From the NCBI GenBank assembly GCA_001515265.1, contig LNDB01000013.1, forward strand, positions 1 to 64,000: DNA of 64,000 nt, written 5' to 3'. Position numbers and translations under genes: made by a program. Numbering within the stretch: the stretch's first letter is position 1; each line of letters starts with the position of its first letter. Positions 1 to 8,776 of the stretch are shown piece after piece. The notes beneath the pieces are model-generated. The model had not been told where the DNA came from. It worked only from the letters and a program-made list of their open reading frames with translations, and ran no database searches. This stretch comes from Candidatus Dichloromethanomonas elyunquensis (GTDB lineage Bacteria > Bacillota > Desulfitobacteriia > Desulfitobacteriales > Syntrophobotulaceae).

Positions 1-412
1 GTCCCGGCGGTCTCATCTCGCCTGGCGGCCTTTGGGGTCGGGGCCCGCCTTCAGGAGGTCTCCTTAATTCCAGAGAGGGTCTCCGCCCATCTTCCAGAGT
101 CTTCTGGTTTTCTGGGGGTTTTCTATTCTCCTCTAAAGGTCTTCTACGGGTTTCACCCTCTGTTTGAACCTCTTTCGAAGACTTCTCTTCTGAAGTTTTA
201 CTTGCAATATCTACGGACGTTTCTTGATCATGAGCTTTATTTTGCGTGGCACTGGTTGTGACCAATGCCTGTTTCACTTTGCCGGCTTCTTCAGCTGCAA
301 CTGAGCTAAGGTGATTCTTTACTCCTACACCCATCCTATTTAACAGTTCAATGAGATCCTTGTTCGATATATTTAATTCTTTAGCCAATTCGTGAACCCG
401 AATTGTGGTCAC
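1..412 (-). CDS. infB: Translation initiation factor IF-2, N-terminal part (runs off the left edge)
   Basis: IF-2 is the GTPase that brings initiator tRNA to the 30S subunit. Only the first 137 codons are in the window. The start is a GTG at 412 preceded by a GGGGG run, giving VTTIRVHELAKEL, the typical IF2_N helical domain (LAKELNISNKDLIELLNRMG). A low-complexity linker follows, rich in Pro, Arg, Glu and Gly, as is usual before the G domain of Firmicute IF-2. The gene sits last in the rimP-nusA-rnpM-ylxQ-infB order, which supports the call. The G domain lies outside the window, so integrity of the whole gene cannot be judged. Confidence 0.93.
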   Translation of the reverse strand, partial: MTTIRVHELAKELNISNKDLIELLNRMGVGVKNHLSSVAAEEAGKVKQALVTTSATQNKAHDQETSVDIASKTSEEKSSKEVQTEGETRRRPLEENRKPPENQKTLEDGRRPSLELRRPPEGGPRPQRPPGEMRPPG

Positions 413-498
413 AGTGTCACCCCCAAAAAACGAGAATAAAAATATAATCTTTCAACTCCTTTAATTTTGGAGACGTTCTCTCTCCCAGAGTACTACTA

Positions 499-807
499 TC
501 AGCAGCCTGTGTGTCCCCTTTCCTTCAGTATCGCATCTGCAAAACCCCTGTCCATGATAAGCACAATTGCCCTTGGTGATAATCCGAGGGACAGACCTAG
601 TTCTTCTTTAGTCCCTTCCACTAAAACGGGAATATTGATATTTTTTGCCCACTGACAATATTTGGAGTTAGCTCCGGGCGAATCCTCGGCAATTACTAAT
701 AGATTTCCTTTTTGCTTTTTAAGGAAAACTTCTACCTGTGATTCACCTGAGCAGACTTTACCAGCTCGTCTGGCAATACCCAGTAATGATCTTACTTTGG
801 GATTCAA
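499..807 (-). CDS. ylxQ: L7Ae/L30e-family RNA-binding protein YlxQ
   Basis: A 102-residue protein of the ribosomal L7Ae/L30e/Gadd45 fold that binds kink-turn RNA. The opening LLGIARRAGKVCSGE and the central LLVIAEDSPGANSKY segment are characteristic of the YlxQ subgroup. It lies between rnpM and infB, its usual place in Firmicutes, and its start overlaps the end of rnpM by 4 bp, so translation is probably coupled. The length matches the family. Its exact RNA partner is not known from sequence. Confidence 0.9.
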   Translation of the reverse strand: MNPKVRSLLGIARRAGKVCSGESQVEVFLKKQKGNLLVIAEDSPGANSKYCQWAKNINIPVLVEGTKEELGLSLGLSPRAIVLIMDRGFADAILKERGHTGC

Positions 808-1070
808 GAAGAATTCAACTGCCTTTCCAGTCCACTCAACATTTCCTGCGATGGATTAATTCCGAATGTTTTTTCAAACTTGTGATATTTTATGGCATTG
901 GACAAACATTCCTTATTCAAACATAAGTAAGCACCCCGCCCGTTTTTTTTGGAAGTAGGATCATATTCCAAAACTCCCTCTGATGTTTTGACAATTCTAA
1001 GTAATTCTTTTTTAGGTTTCATCTCCTGACATCCAAGACACATTCGTAACGGGATCTTACGGTTTTTCAT
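804..1070 (-). CDS. rnpM: RNase P modulator RnpM (YlxR, DUF448)
   Basis: An 88-residue protein of the DUF448/YlxR family, later named RnpM because it binds RNase P RNA in B. subtilis. The hallmark PLRMCLGCQEMKPKKELLRIV near residues 7-27, the GRGAYLC motif and the C-terminal helix are visible. Cysteines of the CxxC pair and a downstream C-x5-C form the conserved nucleic-acid-binding site. It stands between nusA (11 bp gap) and ylxQ (4 bp overlap) in the nusA operon. Length and context are standard. Confidence 0.93.
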   Translation of the reverse strand: MKNRKIPLRMCLGCQEMKPKKELLRIVKTSEGVLEYDPTSKKNGRGAYLCLNKECLSNAIKYHKFEKTFGINPSQEMLSGLERQLNSS

Positions 1071-1081
1071 TTTCTCACCTT

Positions 1082-2557
1082 TCAGGTTTTTGAGCCTTTA
1101 TTATTTTCTTTTTTTGAAGGCCTTTTCGTTTTGATAGGATTTTCTTCCTCAAGTTGATCATTATCTACCTCTTCTCCATGTCCAAGGTAATCTCCTCCTT
1201 GCAAGGAAGAATCTGACTCATTGTAATCTATATATTCATTGCCTTCTTCTGATGTTAAGTCCGTATTTTCTCCATTTTCGGAATAATCTTCATATTCTCC
1301 ATCATAATCTTGATATTCATCCTCATTATATTCATCATACTCGTCCTCAGAGTATTCCTCATATCCTTCTTCGTAATCTTCATATTCCCCTTCCTCGTAT
1401 TCATCATAAGTTTCATCACCATAATCTGTGTATTCGCTATCTTCGTAATTGTTATACTCCGGGTCATAGTATTCATCATATTCCCCTTCGGGACGATTTG
1501 GTTCCGGGGGAATAAGATTATTGGCAATAGCTTGGGTCTCATTTTTAATATCAATCTTCCATCCGGTTAATTTGGCGGCGAGTCTGGCGTTCTGTCCTTC
1601 TTTTCCAATGGCCAGGGATAATTGATAGTCCGGAACAACGACCAAGGTTACTTTATCTTCATATCGGGGATAAACACCAATGACTTTAGCAGGGGAAAGG
1701 GCATTGGAAACGAACTCTACAGGGTCGGAAGACCAGTTAATAATATCCATCTTCTCACCTTTCAGTTCATTGACAATGGTTTGAACCCTGTTTCCTTTGT
1801 GACCCACGCATGCACCGACAGGATCTACATTATGGTCTCTGGAATACACAGCTATTTTAGATCTGGCTCCAGCCTCTCTGGCCACGGCCTTGATCTCCAC
1901 GATTCCGTCATGAATTTCCGGTACTTCCAGTTCAAAAAGTCTTTTGATAAGACCCGGATGCGTGCGTGATAATAGAATCTGCGGACCTTTCGTTGTCTTT
2001 TTGACTTCTACAACATAGGTTTTAATTCTTTCAAACGGTTGATAGCTTTCACCGGGGATTTGTTCTGTTGTAGGCAGTACCGCTTCAACTTTTCCCAAAT
2101 CCACAATAACGTTTCTTTGTTCATAACGCTGAACGACACCGGTGACAATATCTCCTTCCCGGTTGATGTATTCATCATAGACCAGACCGCGCTCGGCTTC
2201 GCGAATCCGTTGAACAACCACTTGCTTGGCAGTCTGTGCTGCAATTCGTCCAAATTCTCTTGGTGTAACTTCAAATTCAACGACATCTTCCGAAGTGTAG
2301 TTGGGATTAATCTTTATAGCCTCTTCTAAGGAAATTTGGACTCGTGAATCTTCCACGACTTCGGAAACATTCTTCCGGGCATATACTTTTATTTCACCGG
2401 TAAAACGGTCTATGTGAATTCTCACATTCTGCAAAGAAGCAAAATTCTTTTTGTAAGCCGAAATTAAGGCTGCTTCAATAGCTTCAAACAGTATCTCCGC
2501 GGAAATACCTTTCTCTTTTTCCAATTCGTGAATTGCTTCAATGAACTCCATGTTCAT
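1082..2557 (-). CDS. nusA: Transcription termination/antitermination protein NusA with a long acidic Tyr-rich tail
   Basis: NusA binds RNA polymerase and nascent RNA and tunes pausing, termination and antitermination. Residues 1-125 form the polymerase-binding domain, about 130-200 the S1 domain (EGDIVTGVVQRYEQRNVIVDLG), and about 225-345 the two KH domains (VGACVGHKGNRVQ and LSLAIGKEGQNARLAAKLTGW). The protein is 491 residues, while the Bacillus protein is near 370. The surplus is a low-complexity tail from about residue 350, made of repeated DEY, EEGEY and EDY units with over twenty tyrosines and ending in a short Lys-rich stretch. The first ATG follows a GGAGG at 11 nt. It is cotranscribed with rimP, rnpM, ylxQ and infB. 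Confidence 0.96.
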   Translation of the reverse strand: MNMEFIEAIHELEKEKGISAEILFEAIEAALISAYKKNFASLQNVRIHIDRFTGEIKVYARKNVSEVVEDSRVQISLEEAIKINPNYTSEDVVEFEVTPREFGRIAAQTAKQVVVQRIREAERGLVYDEYINREGDIVTGVVQRYEQRNVIVDLGKVEAVLPTTEQIPGESYQPFERIKTYVVEVKKTTKGPQILLSRTHPGLIKRLFELEVPEIHDGIVEIKAVAREAGARSKIAVYSRDHNVDPVGACVGHKGNRVQTIVNELKGEKMDIINWSSDPVEFVSNALSPAKVIGVYPRYEDKVTLVVVPDYQLSLAIGKEGQNARLAAKLTGWKIDIKNETQAIANNLIPPEPNRPEGEYDEYYDPEYNNYEDSEYTDYGDETYDEYEEGEYEDYEEGYEEYSEDEYDEYNEDEYQDYDGEYEDYSENGENTDLTSEEGNEYIDYNESDSSLQGGDYLGHGEEVDNDQLEEENPIKTKRPSKKENNKGSKT

Positions 2558-2590
2558 CTGACCGAATTCCTCCTTATATCTAAAAATTTG

Positions 2591-3049
2591 TTAAAACTCA
2601 AAGGTTAAATGTGCTCTTTCTATCCGCTCAAAAGGAATAGCAATTTCTTGTTTTTCATGTTCTAGGATCACATGATCTTCGACAAGTCCCACGAGGTTTC
2701 CGGTAAAACATATAAACCCCTGATACGGCTCGCTTGAATAGATGCTTACAAGCTCTCCTTTATATTTTTCATAATCTTCTTTTTTACGAAGTGGCCTTTC
2801 AATTCCCGGAGAAGACACTTCCAGCATGTAAGCCTGCGGAATTAGATTCTCCCGGTCCAGAATCTCACTCATTCTGTGACTGACAACGGCGCAGTCGTCA
2901 ATATCCACGCCGCCTTCCTTATCTATGTAAATCCGCAAATACCAGTGAACACCCTCCTTGACGTATTCGACATCCACCAGTTCCAGTCCAAGCCCATTTA
3001 TCTCAGGCTCAGCTAATTCCCTGACCCTACTAAGAACAGATTTACTCAT
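2591..3049 (-). CDS. rimP: Ribosome maturation factor RimP
   Basis: RimP assists late maturation of the 30S subunit. The 152-residue protein shows the two-domain layout of the family: an N-terminal alpha/beta domain with ELVDVEYVKEG and the very typical DIDDCAVVSHRMSEILD, then YMLEVSSPGIERPLRKKEDYEKYKG, and a C-terminal SH3-like barrel ending AHLTFEF. It is the first gene after polC on this strand and opens the nusA-infB operon. A set of hairpins lies between polC and this gene and may form its leader. Confidence 0.95.
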   Translation of the reverse strand: MSKSVLSRVRELAEPEINGLGLELVDVEYVKEGVHWYLRIYIDKEGGVDIDDCAVVSHRMSEILDRENLIPQAYMLEVSSPGIERPLRKKEDYEKYKGELVSIYSSEPYQGFICFTGNLVGLVEDHVILEHEKQEIAIPFERIERAHLTFEF

Positions 3050-3084
3050 ATTCTTACCTCTTTTGCCAGTTATAAGATCTGCTT

Positions 3085-3109
3085 AAAAGAAAACTTGGCT
3101 TTTGCCAAG
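3085..3109 (-). terminator. Hairpin with T-rich tail between polC and rimP
   Basis: On the minus strand a 6-bp stem CTTGGC/GCCAAG with an AAAA loop is followed by TTTTCTTTT, the form of an intrinsic terminator. It lies downstream of polC and upstream of rimP, so it could end polC transcripts or act as an attenuator in front of the rimP-infB operon. Confidence 0.55.
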
Positions 3110-3152
3110 ATGCTACCGGAAAAACAAAGGACTTTCCGATAGACCAAATGAA

Positions 3153-3173
3153 AGAGTGGGTAATCCCCACTCT
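3153..3173. other. Perfect 8-bp inverted repeat in the polC-rimP gap
   Basis: AGAGTGGG and CCCACTCT are separated by 5 nt. The stem lacks a clear T-run on either strand. Together with the terminator-like hairpin 44 nt further downstream it makes a structured leader before rimP. Confidence 0.5.
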
Positions 3174-3251
3174 AAACCATAACTCGTGCTTCAAAAAAAT
3201 TCCTACTTTAATATATCATATACTTTTATAGTCTGCAATATTCGCCTTGAT

Positions 3252-6200
3252 TTAAAACAAACTCAATTGATTTTTATCAGGCAATCCTTCAAAGCAGCCA
3301 TGACGCTCCAAGACTTCTACAACGGTCTTACTCAGTTTGCCGCGGGTTTGGAGATCCTCGACACATTTGATTTGCCGTTTGTCTCTTATTTTGGTCAGTG
3401 TTGCCGCCGCACTCTGGCCTAGGCCTTGCAAAGAGGAGAACGGAGGCAATAGCCCTTCAGGTGTGACCAAAAAGCGGGTTGCATCGGATTCCCAGAGATT
3501 AACTTTGCGTAATGCAATCTTTCGGCAGTACATCTCCACTGCCAGCTCCAAAATAGTTTGAAGGTTTTTATCTTTTGCCGTTGCGGCATTTCCTTTTGCC
3601 GCAATTTCCTTAATCGCCTTACGGCATTTTTCCAACCCGGAGGTGATGAGTTCCGCATCAAATTCATCAGCTCTTACAGTAAAAAAAGTAGCATAGAAAG
3701 CTTCTGGGTAATTGATCTTAAACCAAGCAATACGAAAGGCCATGGTTACATACGCGGCAGCATGAGCTTTGGGAAACATATAACTGATCTTTTGGCAGGA
3801 TTCAATATACCAGTCCGGAACATTGTGTTCCTTCATAATAGGAATATCCTGAGGCTTTAATCCTTTCCCTTTACGGACCTGTTCCATAATATTAAAGGCA
3901 TGGCTGGAATCCAGTCCTTTATGAATCAAATAAATCATGATATCGTCCCTGCAGGCAATAATCCGGGAAATATCTGCTGTCCCATTCAAAACCAAATCCT
4001 GGGCATTTCCAACCCAGACATTGGTTCCGTGAGAAAGGCCGGAAATCCGAACTAAATGAGAAAATGTAGTAGGCTTTGTTTCCTCCAGCATTTGCCGAAC
4101 AAATTTGGTACCGAATTCCGGAATCCCCAGTGTGCCGGTATTTGTTCCAATCTCTTCGGCACTAACTCCCAATGCTTCCGATCCGGAAAAAAGGGAAAGC
4201 GTTTTGCGGTCATCCAGCCGGATTTTCTTGGCATCGACTCCTGTGAGATCCTCCAGCATTTTAATAGAGGTCGGGTCATCGTGACCCAGAATATCCAGTT
4301 TGACCAAACGACCGGAAATAGAATGGTAGTCAAAGTGAGTTGTCGTAATATCGGAATCCGTATCGTTCGCCGGCCTTTGCAGCGGAGTAAAATCAAAAAC
4401 GTCACATTCCTTGGGAATTACCATGAGACCCCCAGGATGCTGCCCTGTCGTTCTTTTGACACCGGCACATCCTTGGACAAGCCTGTTCAATTCCGTTTGG
4501 TTATATTTAATTTTTCTCTCTTCAAGATAATTCTTCACAAAACCAAAGGCTGTTTTTTCAGCAACCGTAGAGATTGTTCCCGCCCGAAATACATTCTCTT
4601 TCCCGAAAATCTCTTCTGTATATTTATGGGCTCTGGGTTGATATTCTCCGGAGAAATTCAGATCAATGTCGGGAACTTTATCGCCCTTGAACCCTAGGAA
4701 GGTCTCAAATGGAATATCATGACCGTCTTTATAGAGCTCCCTGCCGCAGCGGGGGCAAATCTTATCCGGGAGATCCACCCCGGAACCTACGCTCCCGTCC
4801 ATGATAAACTCAGAATATAGGCACGCTTCGTTTACACAGCGGTAATGGGGGGAGAGCGGGTTCACCTCAGTGATTCCGGTAAAGGTTGCAACGAGAGATG
4901 AACCGACCGAGCCCCTGGACCCTACAAGATATCCGTCCTCATTTGATTTTTTGACCAGAAGATGGGCGATGTAATACAAAACGGAAAATCCGTTTCCAAT
5001 AATCGAATCTAATTCTTTTTGCAGAGTCTTCCGCACTTCTTCCGGAAGGGTCTTACCATAAAGTTCATGCGCACGGGCCCATGCCATGTTCATAATTTTT
5101 TGCGGGGCGCCTTCGATTTTGGGTTCAAAAAAGTCATCAGGAAATGGCTTCAATTCTTCTATTTGTCCGGCAATCATTTTCGGATTGGTGACCACAACCT
5201 CAAAACATTTGTCATCTCCCAGGTAGGCGAACTCAGACAGCATTTCTTCCGTTGTCCTGAAAAATAACGGGGCTTGCTGGTCGGCATCCGTATAACCTTT
5301 TCCGGCCATCAGTATTCTTCTGTAAACTTCATCTTCCTGATCCAGAAAATGCACATCGCAGGCAGCCGCAACAGGAATACCCAACTGCTGGCCCACCCTG
5401 ACAATCTGACGGTTCATATCTCTTAATTGATCCTCATTGGAAACTTCCCCACGGCTGACCAAAAATAGGTTATTGGAGATGGGTTGAATCTCCAGGTAAT
5501 CGTAGAAAGAAGCAATTTTCTGCACCTCTTCCTCGCTTGCCCCTTTCAAGATCGCATGTATCAATTCACCCGCTTCACAGGCAGAACCGAGGATCAAACC
5601 TTCCCGGTGGGTTTCGAGTAAAGAACGTTTAATTCTGGGCCTGCGGTGAAAATTCTCCAGGTGAGAATGGGTAACCAGCTTATAAAGATTTTTTAATCCG
5701 TCCTGATTTTTCGCCAGTAAAATAATATGGTGAGAGCGCGCCTTAGAAGGTTCGATTTTTCCTTCTTTCCTGTCGTTGACCAAATAACCTTCCATTCCAA
5801 AAATAACTTTAATCCCATATTTTTTCCCCGCTTCGGCTGCATCCGGGAAGGCCTGGACAACACCGTGATCCGTTATGGCAATTGCCGGATGTCCCCATTC
5901 GCCGGCTCTCTTCACCAGGTTTTGGACCGATGAGACTCCGTCCATCTCCGACATCTTGGTATGAAGATGAAGCTCAACTCTTTTTTCCGGGGCAAGATCC
6001 ATCCTGCTGACCGGGGAAACCGGCAGGATATCTCTCGGCATCAAAGTGAGTTCGGTGGTATAACGGTCAAACTGGACTGCTCCGCGTACTTTCAGCCAGT
6101 CCCCCTTGTTAATCTGCAGCGGGGTTTGTCCTTCATCAAAAAACACTTTACAGCCGATAGAATTGGTTTTATCCGTAAGACCGAAAGAGAGGAGCTGCCG

Positions 6201-6968
6201 GCCGCTTTTCAACTGCCGTATCTCTGTTTCACAGACTTCTCCTTCTAGGATCACCTGCTTTTCTTCATCGTTTATGTCCTTAATGGCACAAACCGTTCCT
6301 TTAAATTCTCTGCCCAGTAAAACCGCAGGCTGAAGCTTTGATTCTTTTTTCTCCGCAGGATTTAAAGACAAAATCTCTTCCACATATTTTTGTTCTTCCT
6401 TCTCGGGATCAAAACAGGATTCTTCCTCAATAATTTCATCCACTTCCCAGACTGTTTTGATCTTTATACCGTATTTTTCCAGAAAGTAGTCTTCAATGTT
6501 TTTTTGTTTAAGCTTACAGTATTCCATTGCCATCATGTTGGGTACAAATATCGTAAGCCTGTCCTCTTCTACTTCATATTTCCCGGAAGTGTTCAGCCAC
6601 CCTTTGAGAGAAGGTATTCTTTCGATAAGTTCATGGTGGATATCCGGCCAATATTCGCTGCATATTTGTTCCAGGGTCAACGCAGCTTCTGATTTCGTTC
6701 GGATTTCAATTTTAATCCCATTATCCAGCTTCTTTTCCAGAGACGCTCCCAGTGACCACAAAACATTTTCCTCAATAGGACATAACAAGGCAAGGTGGAG
6801 TATCCATCTCCTTTCCTCTGGGAGAACCTCCACCCTGTTTAATAAAATGTTACGCAAATACGGTCTGACTTTCTCACTTACCTCTTCGGGAAGCTGTCCA
6901 AAAAACGGGGCTTCTTCTATCCTTAAAGCGGTATTGGACACAATTTTCCCCCCAAATAATTCAAACAA
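3252..6968 (-). CDS. polC: DNA polymerase III alpha subunit, PolC type, lacking the inserted exonuclease domain
   Basis: PolC is the replicative polymerase of Firmicutes. Visible in order are an N-terminal domain, an OB fold (about 215-310), a PHP domain from about 325 (VELHLHTKMSEMDG, IAITDHG), a zinc motif (CVNEACLYSEF...CPRCGREL, about 735-760), and the polymerase core with PDIDLNFSGEYQPRAH near 766 and FDYHSISGRLVKLDILGHDDPT near 885, which carry the catalytic aspartates. The protein is 1238 residues; typical PolC exceeds 1400. The usual DEDD exonuclease inserted in the PHP domain is missing: GMEGYLVND runs directly into ARSHHIILLAKNQDGLKNLYKLV. A TTG at 6968 (AGGA, 5 nt) or a GTG at 6941 (GGGGGG, 6 nt) could start it. 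It lies 7 bp after proS. Confidence 0.95.
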   Translation of the reverse strand: MFELFGGKIVSNTALRIEEAPFFGQLPEEVSEKVRPYLRNILLNRVEVLPEERRWILHLALLCPIEENVLWSLGASLEKKLDNGIKIEIRTKSEAALTLEQICSEYWPDIHHELIERIPSLKGWLNTSGKYEVEEDRLTIFVPNMMAMEYCKLKQKNIEDYFLEKYGIKIKTVWEVDEIIEEESCFDPEKEEQKYVEEILSLNPAEKKESKLQPAVLLGREFKGTVCAIKDINDEEKQVILEGEVCETEIRQLKSGRQLLSFGLTDKTNSIGCKVFFDEGQTPLQINKGDWLKVRGAVQFDRYTTELTLMPRDILPVSPVSRMDLAPEKRVELHLHTKMSEMDGVSSVQNLVKRAGEWGHPAIAITDHGVVQAFPDAAEAGKKYGIKVIFGMEGYLVNDRKEGKIEPSKARSHHIILLAKNQDGLKNLYKLVTHSHLENFHRRPRIKRSLLETHREGLILGSACEAGELIHAILKGASEEEVQKIASFYDYLEIQPISNNLFLVSRGEVSNEDQLRDMNRQIVRVGQQLGIPVAAACDVHFLDQEDEVYRRILMAGKGYTDADQQAPLFFRTTEEMLSEFAYLGDDKCFEVVVTNPKMIAGQIEELKPFPDDFFEPKIEGAPQKIMNMAWARAHELYGKTLPEEVRKTLQKELDSIIGNGFSVLYYIAHLLVKKSNEDGYLVGSRGSVGSSLVATFTGITEVNPLSPHYRCVNEACLYSEFIMDGSVGSGVDLPDKICPRCGRELYKDGHDIPFETFLGFKGDKVPDIDLNFSGEYQPRAHKYTEEIFGKENVFRAGTISTVAEKTAFGFVKNYLEERKIKYNQTELNRLVQGCAGVKRTTGQHPGGLMVIPKECDVFDFTPLQRPANDTDSDITTTHFDYHSISGRLVKLDILGHDDPTSIKMLEDLTGVDAKKIRLDDRKTLSLFSGSEALGVSAEEIGTNTGTLGIPEFGTKFVRQMLEETKPTTFSHLVRISGLSHGTNVWVGNAQDLVLNGTADISRIIACRDDIMIYLIHKGLDSSHAFNIMEQVRKGKGLKPQDIPIMKEHNVPDWYIESCQKISYMFPKAHAAAYVTMAFRIAWFKINYPEAFYATFFTVRADEFDAELITSGLEKCRKAIKEIAAKGNAATAKDKNLQTILELAVEMYCRKIALRKVNLWESDATRFLVTPEGLLPPFSSLQGLGQSAAATLTKIRDKRQIKCVEDLQTRGKLSKTVVEVLERHGCFEGLPDKNQLSLF

Positions 6969-6975
6969 TTAATTC

Positions 6976-8709
6976 CTAAAAGCAATTTGAAGACAACGCA
7001 TCCTGAACAATCTTTTGAATGGTTTCACAAACTGCTTCGACCTTCATTAATTCCGTATGTTTTGTCTTCCGATAAACCAATTCCACTTTACCTTCTGCCA
7101 GGGCCTTTGGCCCAATGGTAATCCTGAGCGGATAACCAACCAGGTCAGCATCCTTAAATTTTACTCCCGGACGCTCATCCCTGTCATCCATCACGGTTTC
7201 CACTCCAAGTTCTTGCAGTTTTGTATAGATTTTCTCTGCCGTAGATACCACTTCGTTATCTTTTAATGTAACCGGTACCACAATACAATGATATGGCGCA
7301 ATCTGCATCGGCCAAATCATCCCGTTCTCATCATTGTTCTGCTCAATAGCTGCCGCCATTGTCCTGCTGACACCGACTCCGTAGCAGCCCATATAAATTA
7401 ATTGTTCCTTGCCTTTGTCGTCCAGATAGGCAGCATCTAACTTTTCACTGTATTTTGTTCCCAAATTAAAGACCTGCCCGACCTCAATTCCCCTGGCGTC
7501 TTTCAAGTTCCCCCCGCACTTGGGACAAGGTTCTCCGGGGGTAACCATTCTCAGGTCAGCGATCTGTGCAGGCGCAAAATCCTTGCCGCAGATCACGTTT
7601 AATAAGTGGTAATCCTTTTTATTGGCACCGCAGACGGCACTTTTCATTTCTGCCACTTCCAGATCCGCAGCGATGAAGACTTCTCCGGAAACACCTACCG
7701 GACCCACGAAACCCGGTTCACAGTCCAAATAAGACCGGATTTCTTCCGGTTCTGCCAGGCGCAAATCAACGAATGGCCCCAGAACATTATTCACTTTGAT
7801 CTCGTTAATCTCCCGGTCTCCCCTGACCAAGACCAGAAAGAACTTATCATCACCTTGATAGGCCAGTGTCTTAATCAGAGATGTTTTAGGGATACCAAGG
7901 AAATCTGAAACTTGGTCAATCGTTTTTATTGCCGGTGTATGGATTTCACCGGTTTTCCCCTGCAAGTGATCTCCAGATACCGTCCGGGGCGAACATTCAG
8001 CCTTTTCCACATTGGCCGCATAACTGCAGTCTGAACAAAAAATAACTGCAGCCTCTCCCGATTCAGCCAGAACCATAAATTCATGGGAGCCGCCGGTTCC
8101 CCCAATGGCTCCGGCATCCGCTTCTACGGCACGGTAAGTAAGTCCGCAGCGGGAATAGATCCTTTCATAAGCGTCATACATTTTTCGGTAACTTTCTTTG
8201 GAACTTTCGGGATCACGGTCAAAAGAGTAGAGATCTTTCATGATAAACTCTCTGCCTCGCATCAAGCCAAAACGGGGGCGTCTTTCATCTCTGTATTTAT
8301 TTTGAATCTGATACAGCAGCAAAGGAAGCTGTTTATAGGAACGCACTTCACCTCGTACCAGATCGGTGATTATCTCTTCATGGGTCGGACCCAAACAGAA
8401 TTCCCGGTCATGTCTGTCTTTAAGCCGGAACATCTCAGGACCGTAGACATCCCAGCGTCCGGTTTCCTTCCATAATTCTGCTGGCTGGACAATTGGAAGC
8501 ATTACCTCCTGGCCGCCTTTGGCATCCATTTCTTCCCGAACGATCTGTTCGATTTTTCGTATAACCCTCCAGCCCAGAGGGAGATATGTATATATTCCTG
8601 CCGCTGCTTTACGGATAAATCCTGCCCTCATCATAAGCTGGTGGCTGACAACTTCAGCCTCCGCAGGAACTTCCCGTAAGGTCGGATTCAGTAGCTGGCT
8701 TACTCTCAT
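6976..8709 (-). CDS. proS: Prolyl-tRNA synthetase, bacterial type
   Basis: It charges tRNA-Pro with proline. The 577-residue class II enzyme has motif 1 in the N-terminal third, motif 2 ([19 protein letters not shown], near residues 140-160) and motif 3 ([17 protein letters not shown], about 440). Between motifs 2 and 3 lies the YbaK-like INS editing domain (about 220-400) that removes mischarged alanine, which marks the bacterial form. The C-terminal anticodon-binding domain carries VPVTLKDNE and [23 protein letters not shown]. It lies between ispG and polC, as in B. subtilis where proS precedes polC. Confidence 0.97.
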   Translation of the reverse strand: MRVSQLLNPTLREVPAEAEVVSHQLMMRAGFIRKAAAGIYTYLPLGWRVIRKIEQIVREEMDAKGGQEVMLPIVQPAELWKETGRWDVYGPEMFRLKDRHDREFCLGPTHEEIITDLVRGEVRSYKQLPLLLYQIQNKYRDERRPRFGLMRGREFIMKDLYSFDRDPESSKESYRKMYDAYERIYSRCGLTYRAVEADAGAIGGTGGSHEFMVLAESGEAAVIFCSDCSYAANVEKAECSPRTVSGDHLQGKTGEIHTPAIKTIDQVSDFLGIPKTSLIKTLAYQGDDKFFLVLVRGDREINEIKVNNVLGPFVDLRLAEPEEIRSYLDCEPGFVGPVGVSGEVFIAADLEVAEMKSAVCGANKKDYHLLNVICGKDFAPAQIADLRMVTPGEPCPKCGGNLKDARGIEVGQVFNLGTKYSEKLDAAYLDDKGKEQLIYMGCYGVGVSRTMAAAIEQNNDENGMIWPMQIAPYHCIVVPVTLKDNEVVSTAEKIYTKLQELGVETVMDDRDERPGVKFKDADLVGYPLRITIGPKALAEGKVELVYRKTKHTELMKVEAVCETIQKIVQDALSSNCF

Positions 8710-8776
8710 GAGTTACTTTCATCCTTTCTTTGAGCTTGTCCGAGTGTTATCTAATTAAAAATATCATATAATAGCA

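Noticed and set aside
1252-1570. Plus-strand frames opposite the NusA tail (HLHILHHNLD-type repeats)
   Set aside because: Their repetitive composition is the antisense of the Tyr/Glu/Asp codon repeats in nusA.
4056-4697. A long plus-strand frame of 213 codons opposite polC
   Set aside because: It lies wholly antisense to the conserved polymerase core, has no ribosome-binding site and no recognisable domain.
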